Notes: generated from the letters alone by a model not told the origin. 60,692 nt of DNA from Magnetovibrio sp. (GCA_028281525.1 JANQJR010000038.1:1-60692), one strand, 5' to 3'. Shown: positions 42,454 to 52,786, numbered from the stretch's first letter. Program-made: numbers and translations.

Positions 42454-43251
42454 ATGTTTATTTCTCACCATGTTCGGTCATTTGCATGTGCGGTTGCGCT
42501 GTTCGGCGGTTTGCTGGGCGCAACGCCCATGGCGGCAGCGATTGAGTTGACGTTCGATCTCAGCAATTACGCCTATCGCGAAACCGATGACGAGGGCCGA
42601 TTCTTTATCGAAGACAATTCCGAATCGGTCTTTTATTCGCTCGGCATTCGCAATTGGGACCGGCCAGAAGCCAACGATGAGTTCGGTTTCATGTACACCG
42701 GCGAAGCAACCTATGGCCAAGTGAACTATAAGAGTGTCTCAACCGGCACCATGGATAAGAGATATTACAAGGGCCGCGTGGAAGCTTATGGCGCTTATCG
42801 CTTCGACGACAACGTGACCGCCATCGCCGGACTCGGCTATCGCCATCTGCGCGACGACAGCGGCGGTAAGTTCACTAACACAGGTAATTGGTACTATACG
42901 CGACGGTCACAGTACTTCTATATGCCGCTCGGCGCCCGTTTTGATCCCATGGACGACCTGTACATCAAGGCGCAGTACAACTTATTCCTTCTGGGCAATC
43001 AAACCTCGTATCTGAACTCCGCGCAGCCGGCTTATCCGGACGTCATGAACGAACAGCATGATGGGTGGGGACTCGACATCGCCGGCAATTATGAGTTTGC
43101 CACGGATTGGTCCGTATACGGTTTCTACCGCTACTGGAGCGTTGAAAAGTCGGAAATCGCCAACGGCAACACGCAACTCGGATATGTCACATGGTTTGAA
43201 CCCGACAACACCACCAACGAATTCGGCCTGGGAATCGCCTACAGGTTTTAG
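42454..43251 (+). CDS. Outer-membrane beta-barrel protein
   Basis: A 265-residue exported protein with signal peptide MFISHHVRSFACAVALFGGL and cleavage after AAA. The mature part is an alternating pattern of amphipathic strands with many aromatic residues (YYKGRVEAYGAYRF, TAIAGLGYRHL, QYFYMPLGARFDP, WSVYGFYRYWSVEK) and ends GLGIAYRF, the terminal Phe recognised by the BAM complex. About 8-10 strands are likely. No specific family is recognised. I use the ATG at 42454 rather than an in-frame TTG at 42442. Confidence 0.82.
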   Translation: MFISHHVRSFACAVALFGGLLGATPMAAAIELTFDLSNYAYRETDDEGRFFIEDNSESVFYSLGIRNWDRPEANDEFGFMYTGEATYGQVNYKSVSTGTMDKRYYKGRVEAYGAYRFDDNVTAIAGLGYRHLRDDSGGKFTNTGNWYYTRRSQYFYMPLGARFDPMDDLYIKAQYNLFLLGNQTSYLNSAQPAYPDVMNEQHDGWGLDIAGNYEFATDWSVYGFYRYWSVEKSEIANGNTQLGYVTWFEPDNTTNEFGLGIAYRF

Positions 43252-44022
43252 TTATTTGAGTTCGTCGCCTTCGGTTTCGCCGTCGATGGGCTCGCCCCCG
43301 GCGTCTTCGATCAGTTGGCGCAGGTCCGCGCAGGCGGCCTCCACGAGCGCATCCGTCTCGCCGCGCACCACCAGATTGGTGCCGAACTTGCCCATCTTGA
43401 GAAACGGGTACGAGCCGATGTCCACGTCGGCGTGGGCTTTCTGCACATCGCCCAGTTCCACCGCGATCATGCCTTCCGAAATGCCGATGGTGGACACGGT
43501 CTTGACCACCAAAAGCTTACCGCCCGCAAGCGTCCCTTTGACGTTGTCGAACATGGCGCGCGCAATCACCGGCACGCCCGCCATCACATAGACGTTTTCC
43601 ACGCGGAAACCCGGCGCCTTGGACACCGGGTTGTCGATCAGCTCCGCGCCCACCGGCGTCATCGCCATGCGCATGCGCGCGTCGTTGGCTTTGTCGCCGT
43701 AGTGATCCAGCAAGATGCGCTCCGCTTCCGGGTTCATGCCGAACTCCAGACCGAACGCCTTGGCGACGGAGGCCGCGGTGATGTCGTCGTGGGTGGAGCC
43801 GATGCCGCCGGTGGTGAACACGTAACTATACTTGGCGCGGCAATGGTTCACCGCGTCCACGATCTCGCTTTCGACGTCGGGAATGACCCGGCATTCGGCC
43901 AAGCGGATGCCGAGCTTGGTGAGCTCCGAGGCAATGTAGTTGATGTTGGCGTCCTGGGTCCGTCCCGACAGCACTTCGTTGCCGATGACCAGGACGCAAG
44001 CTGTAGCAGTTGTATCTGTCAT
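43252..44022 (-). CDS. CinA/MoaB-like molybdopterin-binding domain protein
   Basis: A 256-residue protein with a MoCF_biosynth domain (residues about 9-175): VLVIGNEVLSGRTQDANINY, FTTGGIGSTHDDITAASVAK and VYVMAGVPVIARAMFDN, matching the N-terminal half of CinA. The C-terminal nicotinamide-deamidase half of CinA is absent, so this is the stand-alone type, whose role is uncertain (ADP-ribose or NMN-related hydrolysis is suggested for relatives). It converges on the barrel gene with adjacent stops. Confidence 0.88.
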   Translation of the reverse strand: MTDTTATACVLVIGNEVLSGRTQDANINYIASELTKLGIRLAECRVIPDVESEIVDAVNHCRAKYSYVFTTGGIGSTHDDITAASVAKAFGLEFGMNPEAERILLDHYGDKANDARMRMAMTPVGAELIDNPVSKAPGFRVENVYVMAGVPVIARAMFDNVKGTLAGGKLLVVKTVSTIGISEGMIAVELGDVQKAHADVDIGSYPFLKMGKFGTNLVVRGETDALVEAACADLRQLIEDAGGEPIDGETEGDELK

Positions 44023-44040
44023 GGCTTTGAATGTAAGGAC

Positions 44041-45027
44041 TTAAAGATAGTCCATCAACATCGCAACCAGGGGAATGTCGGCGGGCGGCATGGGCAGCGT
44101 GTTCAAGCGCTGGGGCTTGACCCACTGCAGGGTTTGGCCTTCGCGCGCTTCCACCATGCCCTGCCATGTGCGGCACAGATATAGTGGCATGATCAGGTGA
44201 AAGTTTTCATAGGCGTGGCTCGCGAAGGTAAACGGCGCGAGGCAGCTTTCCGTGATGTCGATGCCGAGCTCTTCCTGCAGCTCGCGCACCAGTGCGATTT
44301 CCGGCGTCTCGTCATCGTGGACTTTGCCGCCGGGAAATTCCCACAAGCCCGCCATGGACTTGCCCTCGGGCCGCTGGGCCACCAGCACCCGCCCGTCCGC
44401 ATCGATCAGCGCCACGGCCGTAACCAACAGTTTCGACTTGGCGTCCTCGCGCGCCTGCCAGTCCTGGGACCGCTGCACGAACACGCGGGCCTCCACCTCC
44501 GCACACCGCCCCGGCAACGCGTTGCTGGTGTGGCTTTCGACGAACCCGGCCTTTTCCAGGACACGCGCGGACGCGGGATTGTCCGGATGCACGGCGGCGG
44601 CCAAATCGCGCTTGCTCGCACGCTGAAACGCGAAGCGGACCATGGCTTGGGCGGCCTCGGACCCATAGCCCTGCCCCCAGAACGGCATCCCGATCCAATA
44701 GCCGAAGGTGTCGTCGCCGTCGCCCATGTTGACTTCGATGCAGCCGATCAGATCGCCTTCGATGCGCCGCTCAATCCCGAACACGTGGCGGGTATTGGCG
44801 TTCCGATCCAGCATCGCGCCTTCCAGAAACGTCCGCGCGTCGGCCTCGGCATAAGGGTGCGGGATCAAGGCGGTGTAACGCGCGACCTCCCAAGCCCCGG
44901 CCAATTCGAGCAGGGCGGGAATGTCGTTCTCGTCCAAACGGCGCAGATGCAGCCGGGGCGTTTCCAACACCCCGATATTGACGGCCTCCAGCGCCGACAT
45001 GCAACCGTGATCAGATTTTTGCGCCAT
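44041..45027 (-). CDS. Bifunctional GNAT acetyltransferase / Nudix (MutT-like) hydrolase
   Basis: A 328-residue fusion. Residues about 18-185 are a RimJ/RimL-type GNAT domain (LHLRRLDENDIPALLELAG, FGYWIGMPFWGQGYGSEAA, VHPDNPASARVLEKAGF); residues about 200-328 are a Nudix domain with the Nudix box GGKVHDDETPEIALVRELQE followed by ELG, closest to MutT 8-oxo-dGTP pyrophosphatase. The start is the ATG at 45027 with GAGGA 9 nt upstream. Such fusions occur in Alphaproteobacteria, close to argJ and secA as here. Confidence 0.92.
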   Translation of the reverse strand: MAQKSDHGCMSALEAVNIGVLETPRLHLRRLDENDIPALLELAGAWEVARYTALIPHPYAEADARTFLEGAMLDRNANTRHVFGIERRIEGDLIGCIEVNMGDGDDTFGYWIGMPFWGQGYGSEAAQAMVRFAFQRASKRDLAAAVHPDNPASARVLEKAGFVESHTSNALPGRCAEVEARVFVQRSQDWQAREDAKSKLLVTAVALIDADGRVLVAQRPEGKSMAGLWEFPGGKVHDDETPEIALVRELQEELGIDITESCLAPFTFASHAYENFHLIMPLYLCRTWQGMVEAREGQTLQWVKPQRLNTLPMPPADIPLVAMLMDYL

Positions 45028-45150
45028 TACCCTTTTCCTCAACTCACTCCAAAAGGTTCGCAGACGGTCCTGCCGCTAGGAAAGGTCACGCAGGCGATGC
45101 GGAACATCGTCGAATGGCCTTGACGACGCGGAAGGTCCTTATGCGGGCCT

Positions 45151-46383
45151 TTAGGACCTGTAGTCCGCGTTGATGGTGATATAGCCATGCGTTAGATCGC
45201 AGGTCCACACCGTGGCGCAGCCGTCAGAAATGCCGACATCGACGGCAATATCGATCTCCTGGCTCTTCATGTGTTCCGCCACCGGCGTTTCGTCGTAACC
45301 GTCCACGCGCTGTCCGTAATCGGCCAGGCGGATGCCGCCGACGGAGATGGACATCTTGTCCCGGTCCGCCGCCTCCCCGGCCTTGCCCACCGCCATGACG
45401 ATGCGCCCCCAGTTGGCGTCTTCGCCGGCGATGGCGGTCTTGACCAGGGGCGAGTTGGCGATGGAAAGGCCAATGCGCTTGGCAGCGCCGTCGTCTTCGG
45501 CACCCGTAACGGTGATGGCGATGAACTTGGTCGCGCCTTCGCCGTCGCGCACCACTTGATGGGCGAGGTCGAGCGCGACCTCGTCCAAGGCGCGCTTGAA
45601 ATCCGCCAGAACCGGGTCGTGCGCACCGGTGGGCACAGCGTTACCCGCTTGGCCCGTGGCGAACAGCATCACGGTGTCGCTGGTGGACGTGTCGCTGTCC
45701 ACCGTGATGGCGTTGAACGAGGCGTCCGCGGACGGCGTCAGCAAAGCCTGCAACACATCGGCGGGAATAGCCGCGTCGGTGAAGATGTAGCCCAGCATGG
45801 TCGCCATGTCCGGCGCAATCATGCCGGAGCCTTTGACGATGCCGTTCACGGTCACGGTCGTATTGCCGATGGTGGCCGTGCGCGTCGCGCCCTTGGGATA
45901 GGTGTCCGTGGTCATAATGGCGGCGGCGGCGTCTTCGAAACCCGCCGTACCCAGCTGCTCCACCAATCCCGGCATTTGGCCGGAGATATGGTCATGGGGC
46001 AAAGGCTCACCGATCACCCCGGTCGACGCGGTAAAGACCTCTTCGATCTTGCAACCCACGGCGTCCGCCACGGCGGACAGGATGTGGTCGACGGATTCCT
46101 CACCCCTCTTGCCGGTGAACGCGTTGGCGTTGCCGGAATTGACCGCCAGTGCGCGGGCGGTACCGCCGGGTAAGTATTCTTGGCACTTCAACACGGGCGC
46201 GGAGGCCGTCTTGGATTTGGTGAACACGCCGGCAACGGCCGTGCCCGGCGCGAATTCGGCCAGCATCAAATCGGTCCGGCCTTGATATTTCACCCCGGCC
46301 GCGACGGTGGCGAAGCGCACGCCTTTGATCTCCGGCAAGTCGGGAAAAGCATCCGGCGCCAGGGGAGATTTTTCGAGTTCCAT
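45151..46383 (-). CDS. argJ: Glutamate N-acetyltransferase / N-acetylglutamate synthase ArgJ
   Basis: ArgJ transfers the acetyl group from N-acetylornithine to glutamate in arginine synthesis. The 410-residue product has the autocleavage site in GSGMIAPDMATMLGYIF, where the Thr becomes the catalytic N-terminal nucleophile of the beta chain, and the ending YGYITINADYRS typical of the family (here HGYITINADYRS). It lies 13 bp after the parvulin gene and is probably in one operon with it. Confidence 0.96.
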   Translation of the reverse strand: MELEKSPLAPDAFPDLPEIKGVRFATVAAGVKYQGRTDLMLAEFAPGTAVAGVFTKSKTASAPVLKCQEYLPGGTARALAVNSGNANAFTGKRGEESVDHILSAVADAVGCKIEEVFTASTGVIGEPLPHDHISGQMPGLVEQLGTAGFEDAAAAIMTTDTYPKGATRTATIGNTTVTVNGIVKGSGMIAPDMATMLGYIFTDAAIPADVLQALLTPSADASFNAITVDSDTSTSDTVMLFATGQAGNAVPTGAHDPVLADFKRALDEVALDLAHQVVRDGEGATKFIAITVTGAEDDGAAKRIGLSIANSPLVKTAIAGEDANWGRIVMAVGKAGEAADRDKMSISVGGIRLADYGQRVDGYDETPVAEHMKSQEIDIAVDVGISDGCATVWTCDLTHGYITINADYRS

Positions 46384-46396
46384 CTGTGTATTCCAG

Positions 46397-47230
46397 TTAG
46401 TCTTGGAGAGCTTTCACAACCTCGGCAAAGCTCTTCTTTTCAATCTTTGATTCGCCTCGCAGCGTGGTCATGAAGTTGCCGCCGATTTCGGACAACAATT
46501 CCTTGGCGATGACCTCGCGCGCTTCCTGATAGCTGGGGACCGGGAACGGTCGTCGTTCCTCCACCAAGATTACGTGCCAACCGAATTTGGTCTGAACCGG
46601 CGCATTGGTGTATGCGCCCACGTCCAACGCCATGGCCGCCGCCTCGAAGGGTTCGACCATCTGGCCCGGACCGAACCAGCCTAAATCCCCGCCCCGGGAC
46701 CGGCTGGGGCCGGTGGAGTGTTCAGCAGCCAGTTCGGCAAAAATTTGACCGTCATCGAGCATGGCGATCAGTTCCTTGGCCCGGTCTTCGCTTTCGACCA
46801 GAATGTGGCGCGCATGAATCTCGAACTGGGTCCCGGCCTTTTGCGCCAGCTTCTGATAGCGCTCCAATATCAATTCGTCGGTCAGATGCTGTTCGATGTG
46901 GCGCGCCATCATGATGCGTTGGAGAATCTGATCCGAAACCTGAGCCATGCGGTTCTTGAATTCCGGGGTTTCGTGATAGCCCAATCGGGTCGCCTTATCG
47001 GCGGCCAAGCGCGTGTCGATCAGACTTTCCAGCAACACCGGGTAAATGTCGCGCAACGGCGCGTTCTGCAACTGTGACGGCAATTGATTGCGCGCGTTTT
47101 CCACATCGCTGAGCCGTATCTCATGGCCATTCACCGTGGCGACCACGGGATCGGTGTCCACGGCCCAGGCCGGGCCCGTGGACAGCCCCCAGACCAAAGC
47201 GCTCAACAGTGCGGCATGTTTGACGTTCAT
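46397..47230 (-). CDS. Periplasmic peptidyl-prolyl isomerase, parvulin (PpiC/SurA-like)
   Basis: A 277-residue exported protein: signal peptide MNVKHAALLSALVWGLSTGP (cleavage after AWA), a SurA_N-like helical region (about 25-125) and a parvulin domain (about 130-225) with ARHILVESEDRAKELIA, GGDLGWFGPGQMVEPFEAAA and VQTKFGWHVILVEERR. It assists folding of exported or outer-membrane proteins. In many relatives this gene lies next to secA; here two genes and the lpxR transcript intervene. Confidence 0.92.
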   Translation of the reverse strand: MNVKHAALLSALVWGLSTGPAWAVDTDPVVATVNGHEIRLSDVENARNQLPSQLQNAPLRDIYPVLLESLIDTRLAADKATRLGYHETPEFKNRMAQVSDQILQRIMMARHIEQHLTDELILERYQKLAQKAGTQFEIHARHILVESEDRAKELIAMLDDGQIFAELAAEHSTGPSRSRGGDLGWFGPGQMVEPFEAAAMALDVGAYTNAPVQTKFGWHVILVEERRPFPVPSYQEAREVIAKELLSEIGGNFMTTLRGESKIEKKSFAEVVKALQD

Positions 47231-47388
47231 GATCCATATCCAAGCGGTTGAACCTCCGCATTAAGCACATCGCGGCCCCAGGCACAAGGCTTCGCGCTTT
47301 TGTGACGACCTTTTTCATACAGCGGCGCTTGAAAATGGCTTATGATGCGCCAACTTTGCATCACTTCATGGTTGCATCAGGTTCATCC

Positions 47389-48420
47389 ATGCCTTTGACG
47401 CCCCGACACGCTTGGTTCCTCGCCGCCGCTTTGACGCTGAGCCTGCCCATGGAGGCGCCGGGCGGCGACTTTCTATTTCAGTGGGACAATGACAAAATCG
47501 CGGATACCGACCGTCACTACACCAACGGCATGCGGTTGAGCTATGTGCCCGACGAACCCTGGCGGGAAATCACCGACGCGTCCCGCTGGCTTGCACACAA
47601 TACCTGGTTTTGGAACCCACAGGGCGCACGGCCCGGTTTCGTGATGGGCCAGGACATGTACACCCCCGAAGACGTGGACGCGAAAATTCCCGACCCCCGT
47701 GACCGGCCCTATGCAGGGTGGTCGTACATCGGGCTGACCGTGCAAAACGAAGTGGATCAAGGACTTTGGGGGCTTGATCAATTCGATACCTTGGAAATCG
47801 ACATCGGCATCGTGGGCCCCGAAGCCCGCGCGGGTGAAACCCAAAACTGGTTTCACCGACAGATCAACGTTGCCGAATCTCAGGGTTGGGACAGCCAGAT
47901 CGGCACCGAACCGGGTCTGTTGATTTCACGCACCGTCAAGCTACGCGCGCCTCTGTGGGAACCGTTCGGCCGAGATGAAGACGGCAATTGGGGGGCGTTC
48001 GATGCCATTCCCCATGCCACGGCGCAACTGGGCAACATCAAGATCGGCGCGGCCATGGGCGGCACGCTCAGGTTCGGCGGCAACTTGAAAGAGGATTTCG
48101 GCCCCATCTACGGAACCTTCGCCCTGCCGCGTCACCGGCCTCAGAAAACGACGTGGTCGCTTTATATGGGAGCCGAAGTGCGCGCCGTGGGCCGCGATAT
48201 CTTTTTGGACGGCAACACCTTCAAGGACAGTCCCGACGTTAAACGCAATCCATTCGTTTTGGAGCACCGCGCCGGAATCGCCACCCATGTCCCGCTGCCC
48301 AAAGACTGGTCTGTCACAGGGGTGCGGCTGGACATCAGCCACGTGATGCGGACCCGCGAATTCGAAACCCAAGACAAGGCCGACCGCTACGGCAGTCTGA
48401 GGATCGGCATCAATTTCTAG
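47389..48420 (+). CDS. Outer-membrane lipid A deacylase, LpxR family
   Basis: A 343-residue outer-membrane beta-barrel of the LpxR/DUF2219 family, removing 3'-acyloxyacyl groups from lipid A. After a signal peptide (about 1-25) come the family marks FQWDNDKIADTDRHYTNGMR (with the catalytic Asn-Asp pair), RDRPYAGWSYIGL, the WFHRQINVAESQGWDSQIGT stretch with the catalytic His, and a terminal Phe. The ATG at 47389 with AGGTT 5 nt upstream is preferred. Its TAG stop is part of hairpin element A. Lipid A remodelling would affect host or antibiotic interaction; substrate is inferred from the family. Confidence 0.9.
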   Translation: MPLTPRHAWFLAAALTLSLPMEAPGGDFLFQWDNDKIADTDRHYTNGMRLSYVPDEPWREITDASRWLAHNTWFWNPQGARPGFVMGQDMYTPEDVDAKIPDPRDRPYAGWSYIGLTVQNEVDQGLWGLDQFDTLEIDIGIVGPEARAGETQNWFHRQINVAESQGWDSQIGTEPGLLISRTVKLRAPLWEPFGRDEDGNWGAFDAIPHATAQLGNIKIGAAMGGTLRFGGNLKEDFGPIYGTFALPRHRPQKTTWSLYMGAEVRAVGRDIFLDGNTFKDSPDVKRNPFVLEHRAGIATHVPLPKDWSVTGVRLDISHVMRTREFETQDKADRYGSLRIGINF

Positions 48421-48483
48421 AGAGCGATTCACGTCTTAATCTGCATCGCTAAAGCGATTTAGATTAAGACGATCCGGTTCTAG
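48417..48483 (+). repeat. Hairpin repeat A (bulged-TCA family)
   Basis: An 11-bp perfect stem (48432-48442 with 48461-48471) with an inner 6-bp stem (48445-48450 with 48453-48458). Outside it come a bulged TCA (48429-48431), GAT/ATC pairing, and CTAGA/TCTAG ends. It begins inside the lpxR stop codon and separates lpxR from the convergent response-regulator gene, so it may also act as a terminator or mRNA end. Confidence 0.8.
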
Positions 48484-48510
48484 GGCCCATGCCCCAGACA
48501 CAGCCGACGG

Positions 48511-49518
48511 CTAACCCACGGCCACAGCGGCAACCTCCATTGGAGTCAGGGCCTTGCGGGTCAGATCCTTGTCTGCTTCGTCGTTCACAATACTAACGCC
48601 GCGCGCGCGGGCCCTGCGGTGGTAATCGGCGGCCAAAACATCGCGTTCCGGATTGAAAACGTAGGCAACGATTCCCGCCATGCGGCCCATCAGCTTCACA
48701 TCCTGATCACACAAACCCTTGCAGGCGGCTTGATTCGCCATGCGCGACAGGGTCAAACACATCTCCGCCACGTGCGCGTAACGCGTTCCCTTGATACGCG
48801 TGCACATGTCCTGCGCCACGTCGCGCAGGCGTTCCAAGTTTTCCGCATCGCCATCCAACAAACCCTGGTTCATGGCTGCAATTTCCGGCATGACGGAATC
48901 CAGCAGCCAACCAACTTGGTAGGCGTGGCGTTGGACCTTTTGTTCGTTGATTCTCAGGACGGCAGCATCGACGTTGCGCTTGATTTGATTGTCGCTGATC
49001 TGGCCCCCCAAACGATAATGCAACGGGTTCGGCACATCGATCAGGGGAATTTCCATGCTTCCCGTGCGCTTCATCGCGCGGCGGTCCGGTCCAATGTAAT
49101 CGCTGGTGACGACAAAACGCTTGCGCGCCTGAACCAACTCGTTGAGCTTGCCCAACAACGCTTCGGCATTGAACGGCTTGGCCAAGACGTGGTCGGTGCC
49201 GGAATTGATGGCCGCTTGCACCGCCGTGCGCGACGGTTCGCTGACCAGGGTGACCACCACCAAGAATGGGTTCAGCCCCCGGTGGCCATGGCGCAATTCG
49301 GTCACGAAACTATTGAAATCCCCTTCCGGCAAGGACGTGTCGGCAATGATCATATCGACTTCGTCGTGTTGAACGGCATGGGCAATCCGGGACATGTTGC
49401 CGGTCGGAACAGCATCTCGAAAGCCCAGATCGTTCAGGCAGTCCAGCATGGAATCGCGCAACTGAGCATTCGGTTCGGCCAGGATGACGCGAATATTGCT
49501 AAATTGAGACATCGACAT
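48511..49518 (-). CDS. Response regulator with C-terminal helical domain
   Basis: A 335-residue protein. Residues about 8-130 form a receiver (RVILAEPNAQLRDSMLDCL; phospho-acceptor in DMIIADTSLPEGD; Lys in DHVLAKPFNAEALL) with the first acidic pair reduced to a single Glu. After a linker with YIGPDRRAMKRTGSM, residues about 190-310 are helical with several Cys and Met and no known output motif. The GGAG at 8 nt before the ATG supports the start. No kinase is adjacent. Function not recognised. Confidence 0.85.
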   Translation of the reverse strand: MSMSQFSNIRVILAEPNAQLRDSMLDCLNDLGFRDAVPTGNMSRIAHAVQHDEVDMIIADTSLPEGDFNSFVTELRHGHRGLNPFLVVVTLVSEPSRTAVQAAINSGTDHVLAKPFNAEALLGKLNELVQARKRFVVTSDYIGPDRRAMKRTGSMEIPLIDVPNPLHYRLGGQISDNQIKRNVDAAVLRINEQKVQRHAYQVGWLLDSVMPEIAAMNQGLLDGDAENLERLRDVAQDMCTRIKGTRYAHVAEMCLTLSRMANQAACKGLCDQDVKLMGRMAGIVAYVFNPERDVLAADYHRRARARGVSIVNDEADKDLTRKALTPMEVAAVAVG

Positions 49519-49989
49519 GAGTCTTGCTCCATCGTGAAGCCTTCACCACCATACGAAGACTTCCCTATGCGATCAGCGCCCGTTTTGATCGCGTTATCGC
49601 CAAAATCCCCAAAACCGCAAAAACAGCACTCACCCTTGACTCAATCACAAGCGTTTTTTGTTTCGATCTCATAACGAACAGCCCTTTTTATTGCCAAAGC
49701 GGAACGAAAAAGACCTTTTTTTAGGGGCGGTTAGACGCCCCTTCGCGATAAGAACAACTTTCCGCCAATTGCCCCAAAAAGTCAAATGACATTTTTTTTA
49801 TGCCGCCTAAAGACTCTCTTTTGAGCGCAATGTGACGCCCCCCCGGCACAAAAATCCCCGGGGCGGGCGGGCATGCGTTGACAGACGCGCCGGGCGTCTC
49901 TAATTCTTGGGCACCACTGGGGACGATGTGGCGCAAAAATCCGCCTTTCCCGCTGCTTCAACCGCTGTTTTTTAAGGTAATCCGCAACC
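49519..49989. other. Long intergenic region upstream of secA
   Basis: About 470 bp between the divergent response regulator and secA. It contains a 7-bp GC stem with a 6-nt loop (49723-49729 with 49736-49742), an AAAAAGTCA/TGAC mini-dyad followed by eight T (49776-49799) and GC-rich palindromic sequence around 49835-49872. These could form a structured secA leader or an early terminator. I see no convincing promoter and no gene. Confidence 0.5.
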
Positions 49990-52716
49990 ATGTTCGGCGC
50001 ACTCGCGAAAAAAGTTTTCGGCTCGGCCAACGAACGTTACATCAAAGGTCTGAACAAAAGCGTCGACGCCATCAACGCGATGGAAGCGGACCTCGAAAAA
50101 CTGAGCGATGACGAGCTCAAAGCCCGCACCCCTTGGCTGAAGGAACGAATCGAGGCCGGCGAAACCCTGGATCAAATCCTGCCCGACGCCTTCGCCACCG
50201 TGCGCGAAGCCGCGAAACGCGTGCTGGGTCAGCGCCACTATGATGTCCAGCTTATGGGCGGCATGGTTCTGCACCGCGGCCAGATCGCAGAAATGCGCAC
50301 CGGTGAAGGCAAGACGCTCACTGCGACCCTGGCGGTATACCTCAACGCAGTTGGCGGCAAGGGTGCACATGTGGTCACGGTCAACGATTACTTGGCCAAG
50401 CGCGATGCGGAATGGATGGGTCGGGTGTACAGCTTTCTGGGGCTCACCACCGGGTGCATTGTGCATGGCCTGTCCGATGCGGAACGTAAGGCGGCATATG
50501 ACTGCGACATCACCTATGGCACCAACAATGAATTCGGCTTCGATTATTTGCGCGATAACATGAAGTTCACGCTGGAGGAAATGGTCCAGCGCGAATTCAA
50601 CTTTGCCATCGTTGACGAAGTCGACAGCATCCTGATCGACGAAGCCCGCACACCTTTGATCATTTCCGGCGCGGCGGAAGATTCGTCGGAAATGTACAAA
50701 ACCATCGACAAGCTGATCCCCAACCTCACCGACGCCGATTTCGAAAAGGACGAAAAGTCCAAGTCCGTGACCCTAACCGAAGAAGGCAACGAACACGCCG
50801 AACAACTGCTGCGTGACGCAGGCCTGTTAAGCGAAGGCGGCATGTACGATTTGGCCAACGTCGGCTTGGTGCAACACGTCACCCAGGCGTTGCGCGCGCA
50901 CAAGATGCATCTGCGCGATATCGACTACATCGTGCAAAACGACAAGGTCGTGCTGATCGACGAATTCACCGGGCGCATGATGGAAGGACGGCGTTATTCC
51001 GAAGGCTTGCACCAGGCGCTGGAAGCCAAGGAAGGCGTGACCATTCAAAACGAAAACCAGACTTTGGCTTCGATCACTTTCCAGAATTATTTCCGCATGT
51101 ACCCGAAGCTGGCCGGCATGACCGGCACGGCGATGACCGAAGCGGGCGAATTTTCGGAAATCTATAAGCTCGACGTGGTGGACATTCCGACCCACCGTCC
51201 ATGCATCCGCGACGACCAGAACGACGTGGTTTACCGCACGGCCAAGGAAAAATACGACGCCATCATGGACCTGATCGAGGAATGCCAGGCGCGCAAGCAG
51301 CCGGTTCTTGTCGGCACCGTGTCCATTGAAAAGTCCGAGTTCCTGTCCACCATGCTGAAGGCCAAGGGAATCGAGCACAATGTGCTGAACGCGCGCCACC
51401 ACGAACAGGAAGCCTATATCGTCGCCGATGCGGGCCTGCCCGGCAAAGTCACCATCGCCACCAACATGGCGGGCCGCGGCACCGACATCCAACTGGGCGG
51501 CAACCTGGACATGCGCATCCAACGCGAGCTGGGCGAGGACCCGGACTCGGCTCAAGTGGATAAAATCCAGGCCGAAATCGAAGAAAACAAGAAGATCGCA
51601 CTCGAAGCGGGCGGTTTGTTCATCGTCGGCACCGAGCGCCATGAAAGCCGACGCATCGACAACCAGTTGCGTGGCCGTACCGGCCGTCAGGGCGACCCGG
51701 GCGCATCGTGCTTTTTCCTGTCGCTGGAAGACGACCTGATGCGCATCTTCGGCTCGGAACGCATCGACAACATGCTCGTCAAGTTGGGGCTGGAAGAAGG
51801 GGAAGCCATCGTCCATCCGTGGATCAACAAGGCTCTGGAAAAAGCCCAGCAAAAGGTCGAGGCGCGCAACTTCGAAATCCGCAAGAACTTGCTGAAATTC
51901 GACGACGTGATGAACGACCAGCGCAAGGTGATCTTTGCCGAACGCAAGGAATTGATGACCGCCGCTGATGTCTCGGACGATATCGTCGGCACCCGCCATA
52001 ACCTGATCGACGCCCTGGTCGCGCGCTGCATCCCGGAAAAGGCGTATGCGGAGGAGTGGGATACAGCCGCGCTCCACGAAGAAGCGCTGCGCATCTTCGG
52101 TCTCGATTTACCGGTTGACGACTGGGCCAAGGAAGAAGGCATCGCGGACGAGGAAATCCGCCACCGCATCACCGACGCCGCCGACCGCAAAATGGCGGAA
52201 AAGGTCGCGCAGTACGGTCCCGAAGTGATGCGCGACGTGGAAAAAAACCTGTATCTGTCCATCCTGGATCAAATGTGGAAGGACCACTTGTTGACGCTCG
52301 ACCATCTGCGTCAAGGCATTGGGCTCAGGGCGTACGCACAAAAGGATCCGCTGCGTGAATACCAGCGCGAGGCATTTGAACTGTTCAATGTGCTGCTGGA
52401 CAACATCGGCGAACGCGTCACCACGCTGCTCGCTCATGTGGAACTGCAAATCATGCCGCCTCAGGGCATGCTGCCCCAAAGCAACATGACCATGACCGAG
52501 AGCCATGAAAACATCAATCTGATGGACGGCGAGTTGCCCGAGCAGCCAGCCTTGGCGACGTCTCCGCCCCCCAACGCCCCCCAAGTGCTGCGCAAACCCA
52601 CAGCCGCACAGCGCGACCCTGAAGACCCCAGCACCTGGGGCCGGGTCGGACGCAATGAAAAGTGCCCTTGCGGATCGGGCAAAAAATACAAGCAGTGCCA
52701 CGGGAAGGTGGCTTAA
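49990..52716 (+). CDS. secA: Preprotein translocase ATPase SecA
   Basis: A 908-residue full-length SecA that drives proteins through SecYEG. Motifs: Walker [11 protein letters not shown], Walker [19 protein letters not shown], the [11 protein letters not shown] motif, [10 protein letters not shown] and [10 protein letters not shown], and the C-terminal Zn/SecB-binding [13 protein letters not shown]. The start [12 protein letters not shown] is the family start, with AAGG upstream at 49974-49977. Alone in its transcription direction with the GGDEF gene following. Confidence 0.98.
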   Translation: MFGALAKKVFGSANERYIKGLNKSVDAINAMEADLEKLSDDELKARTPWLKERIEAGETLDQILPDAFATVREAAKRVLGQRHYDVQLMGGMVLHRGQIAEMRTGEGKTLTATLAVYLNAVGGKGAHVVTVNDYLAKRDAEWMGRVYSFLGLTTGCIVHGLSDAERKAAYDCDITYGTNNEFGFDYLRDNMKFTLEEMVQREFNFAIVDEVDSILIDEARTPLIISGAAEDSSEMYKTIDKLIPNLTDADFEKDEKSKSVTLTEEGNEHAEQLLRDAGLLSEGGMYDLANVGLVQHVTQALRAHKMHLRDIDYIVQNDKVVLIDEFTGRMMEGRRYSEGLHQALEAKEGVTIQNENQTLASITFQNYFRMYPKLAGMTGTAMTEAGEFSEIYKLDVVDIPTHRPCIRDDQNDVVYRTAKEKYDAIMDLIEECQARKQPVLVGTVSIEKSEFLSTMLKAKGIEHNVLNARHHEQEAYIVADAGLPGKVTIATNMAGRGTDIQLGGNLDMRIQRELGEDPDSAQVDKIQAEIEENKKIALEAGGLFIVGTERHESRRIDNQLRGRTGRQGDPGASCFFLSLEDDLMRIFGSERIDNMLVKLGLEEGEAIVHPWINKALEKAQQKVEARNFEIRKNLLKFDDVMNDQRKVIFAERKELMTAADVSDDIVGTRHNLIDALVARCIPEKAYAEEWDTAALHEEALRIFGLDLPVDDWAKEEGIADEEIRHRITDAADRKMAEKVAQYGPEVMRDVEKNLYLSILDQMWKDHLLTLDHLRQGIGLRAYAQKDPLREYQREAFELFNVLLDNIGERVTTLLAHVELQIMPPQGMLPQSNMTMTESHENINLMDGELPEQPALATSPPPNAPQVLRKPTAAQRDPEDPSTWGRVGRNEKCPCGSGKKYKQCHGKVA

Positions 52717-52761
52717 ACGCTCTCGACGCGCCCAAGCAGGCTCACAAAAACGTCCCACGTA

Positions 52762-52786
52762 CGCGAAATGGCCGCAGCCTTTCGCG
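52762..52786. other. Stem-loop between secA and the diguanylate cyclase gene
   Basis: CGCGAAA-T-GGC, loop CGCA, GCC-TTTCGCG forms a 10-bp stem with one bulged T, 46 bp after the secA stop. No T-run follows, so it may stabilise the mRNA end or be factor-dependent. Confidence 0.35.
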
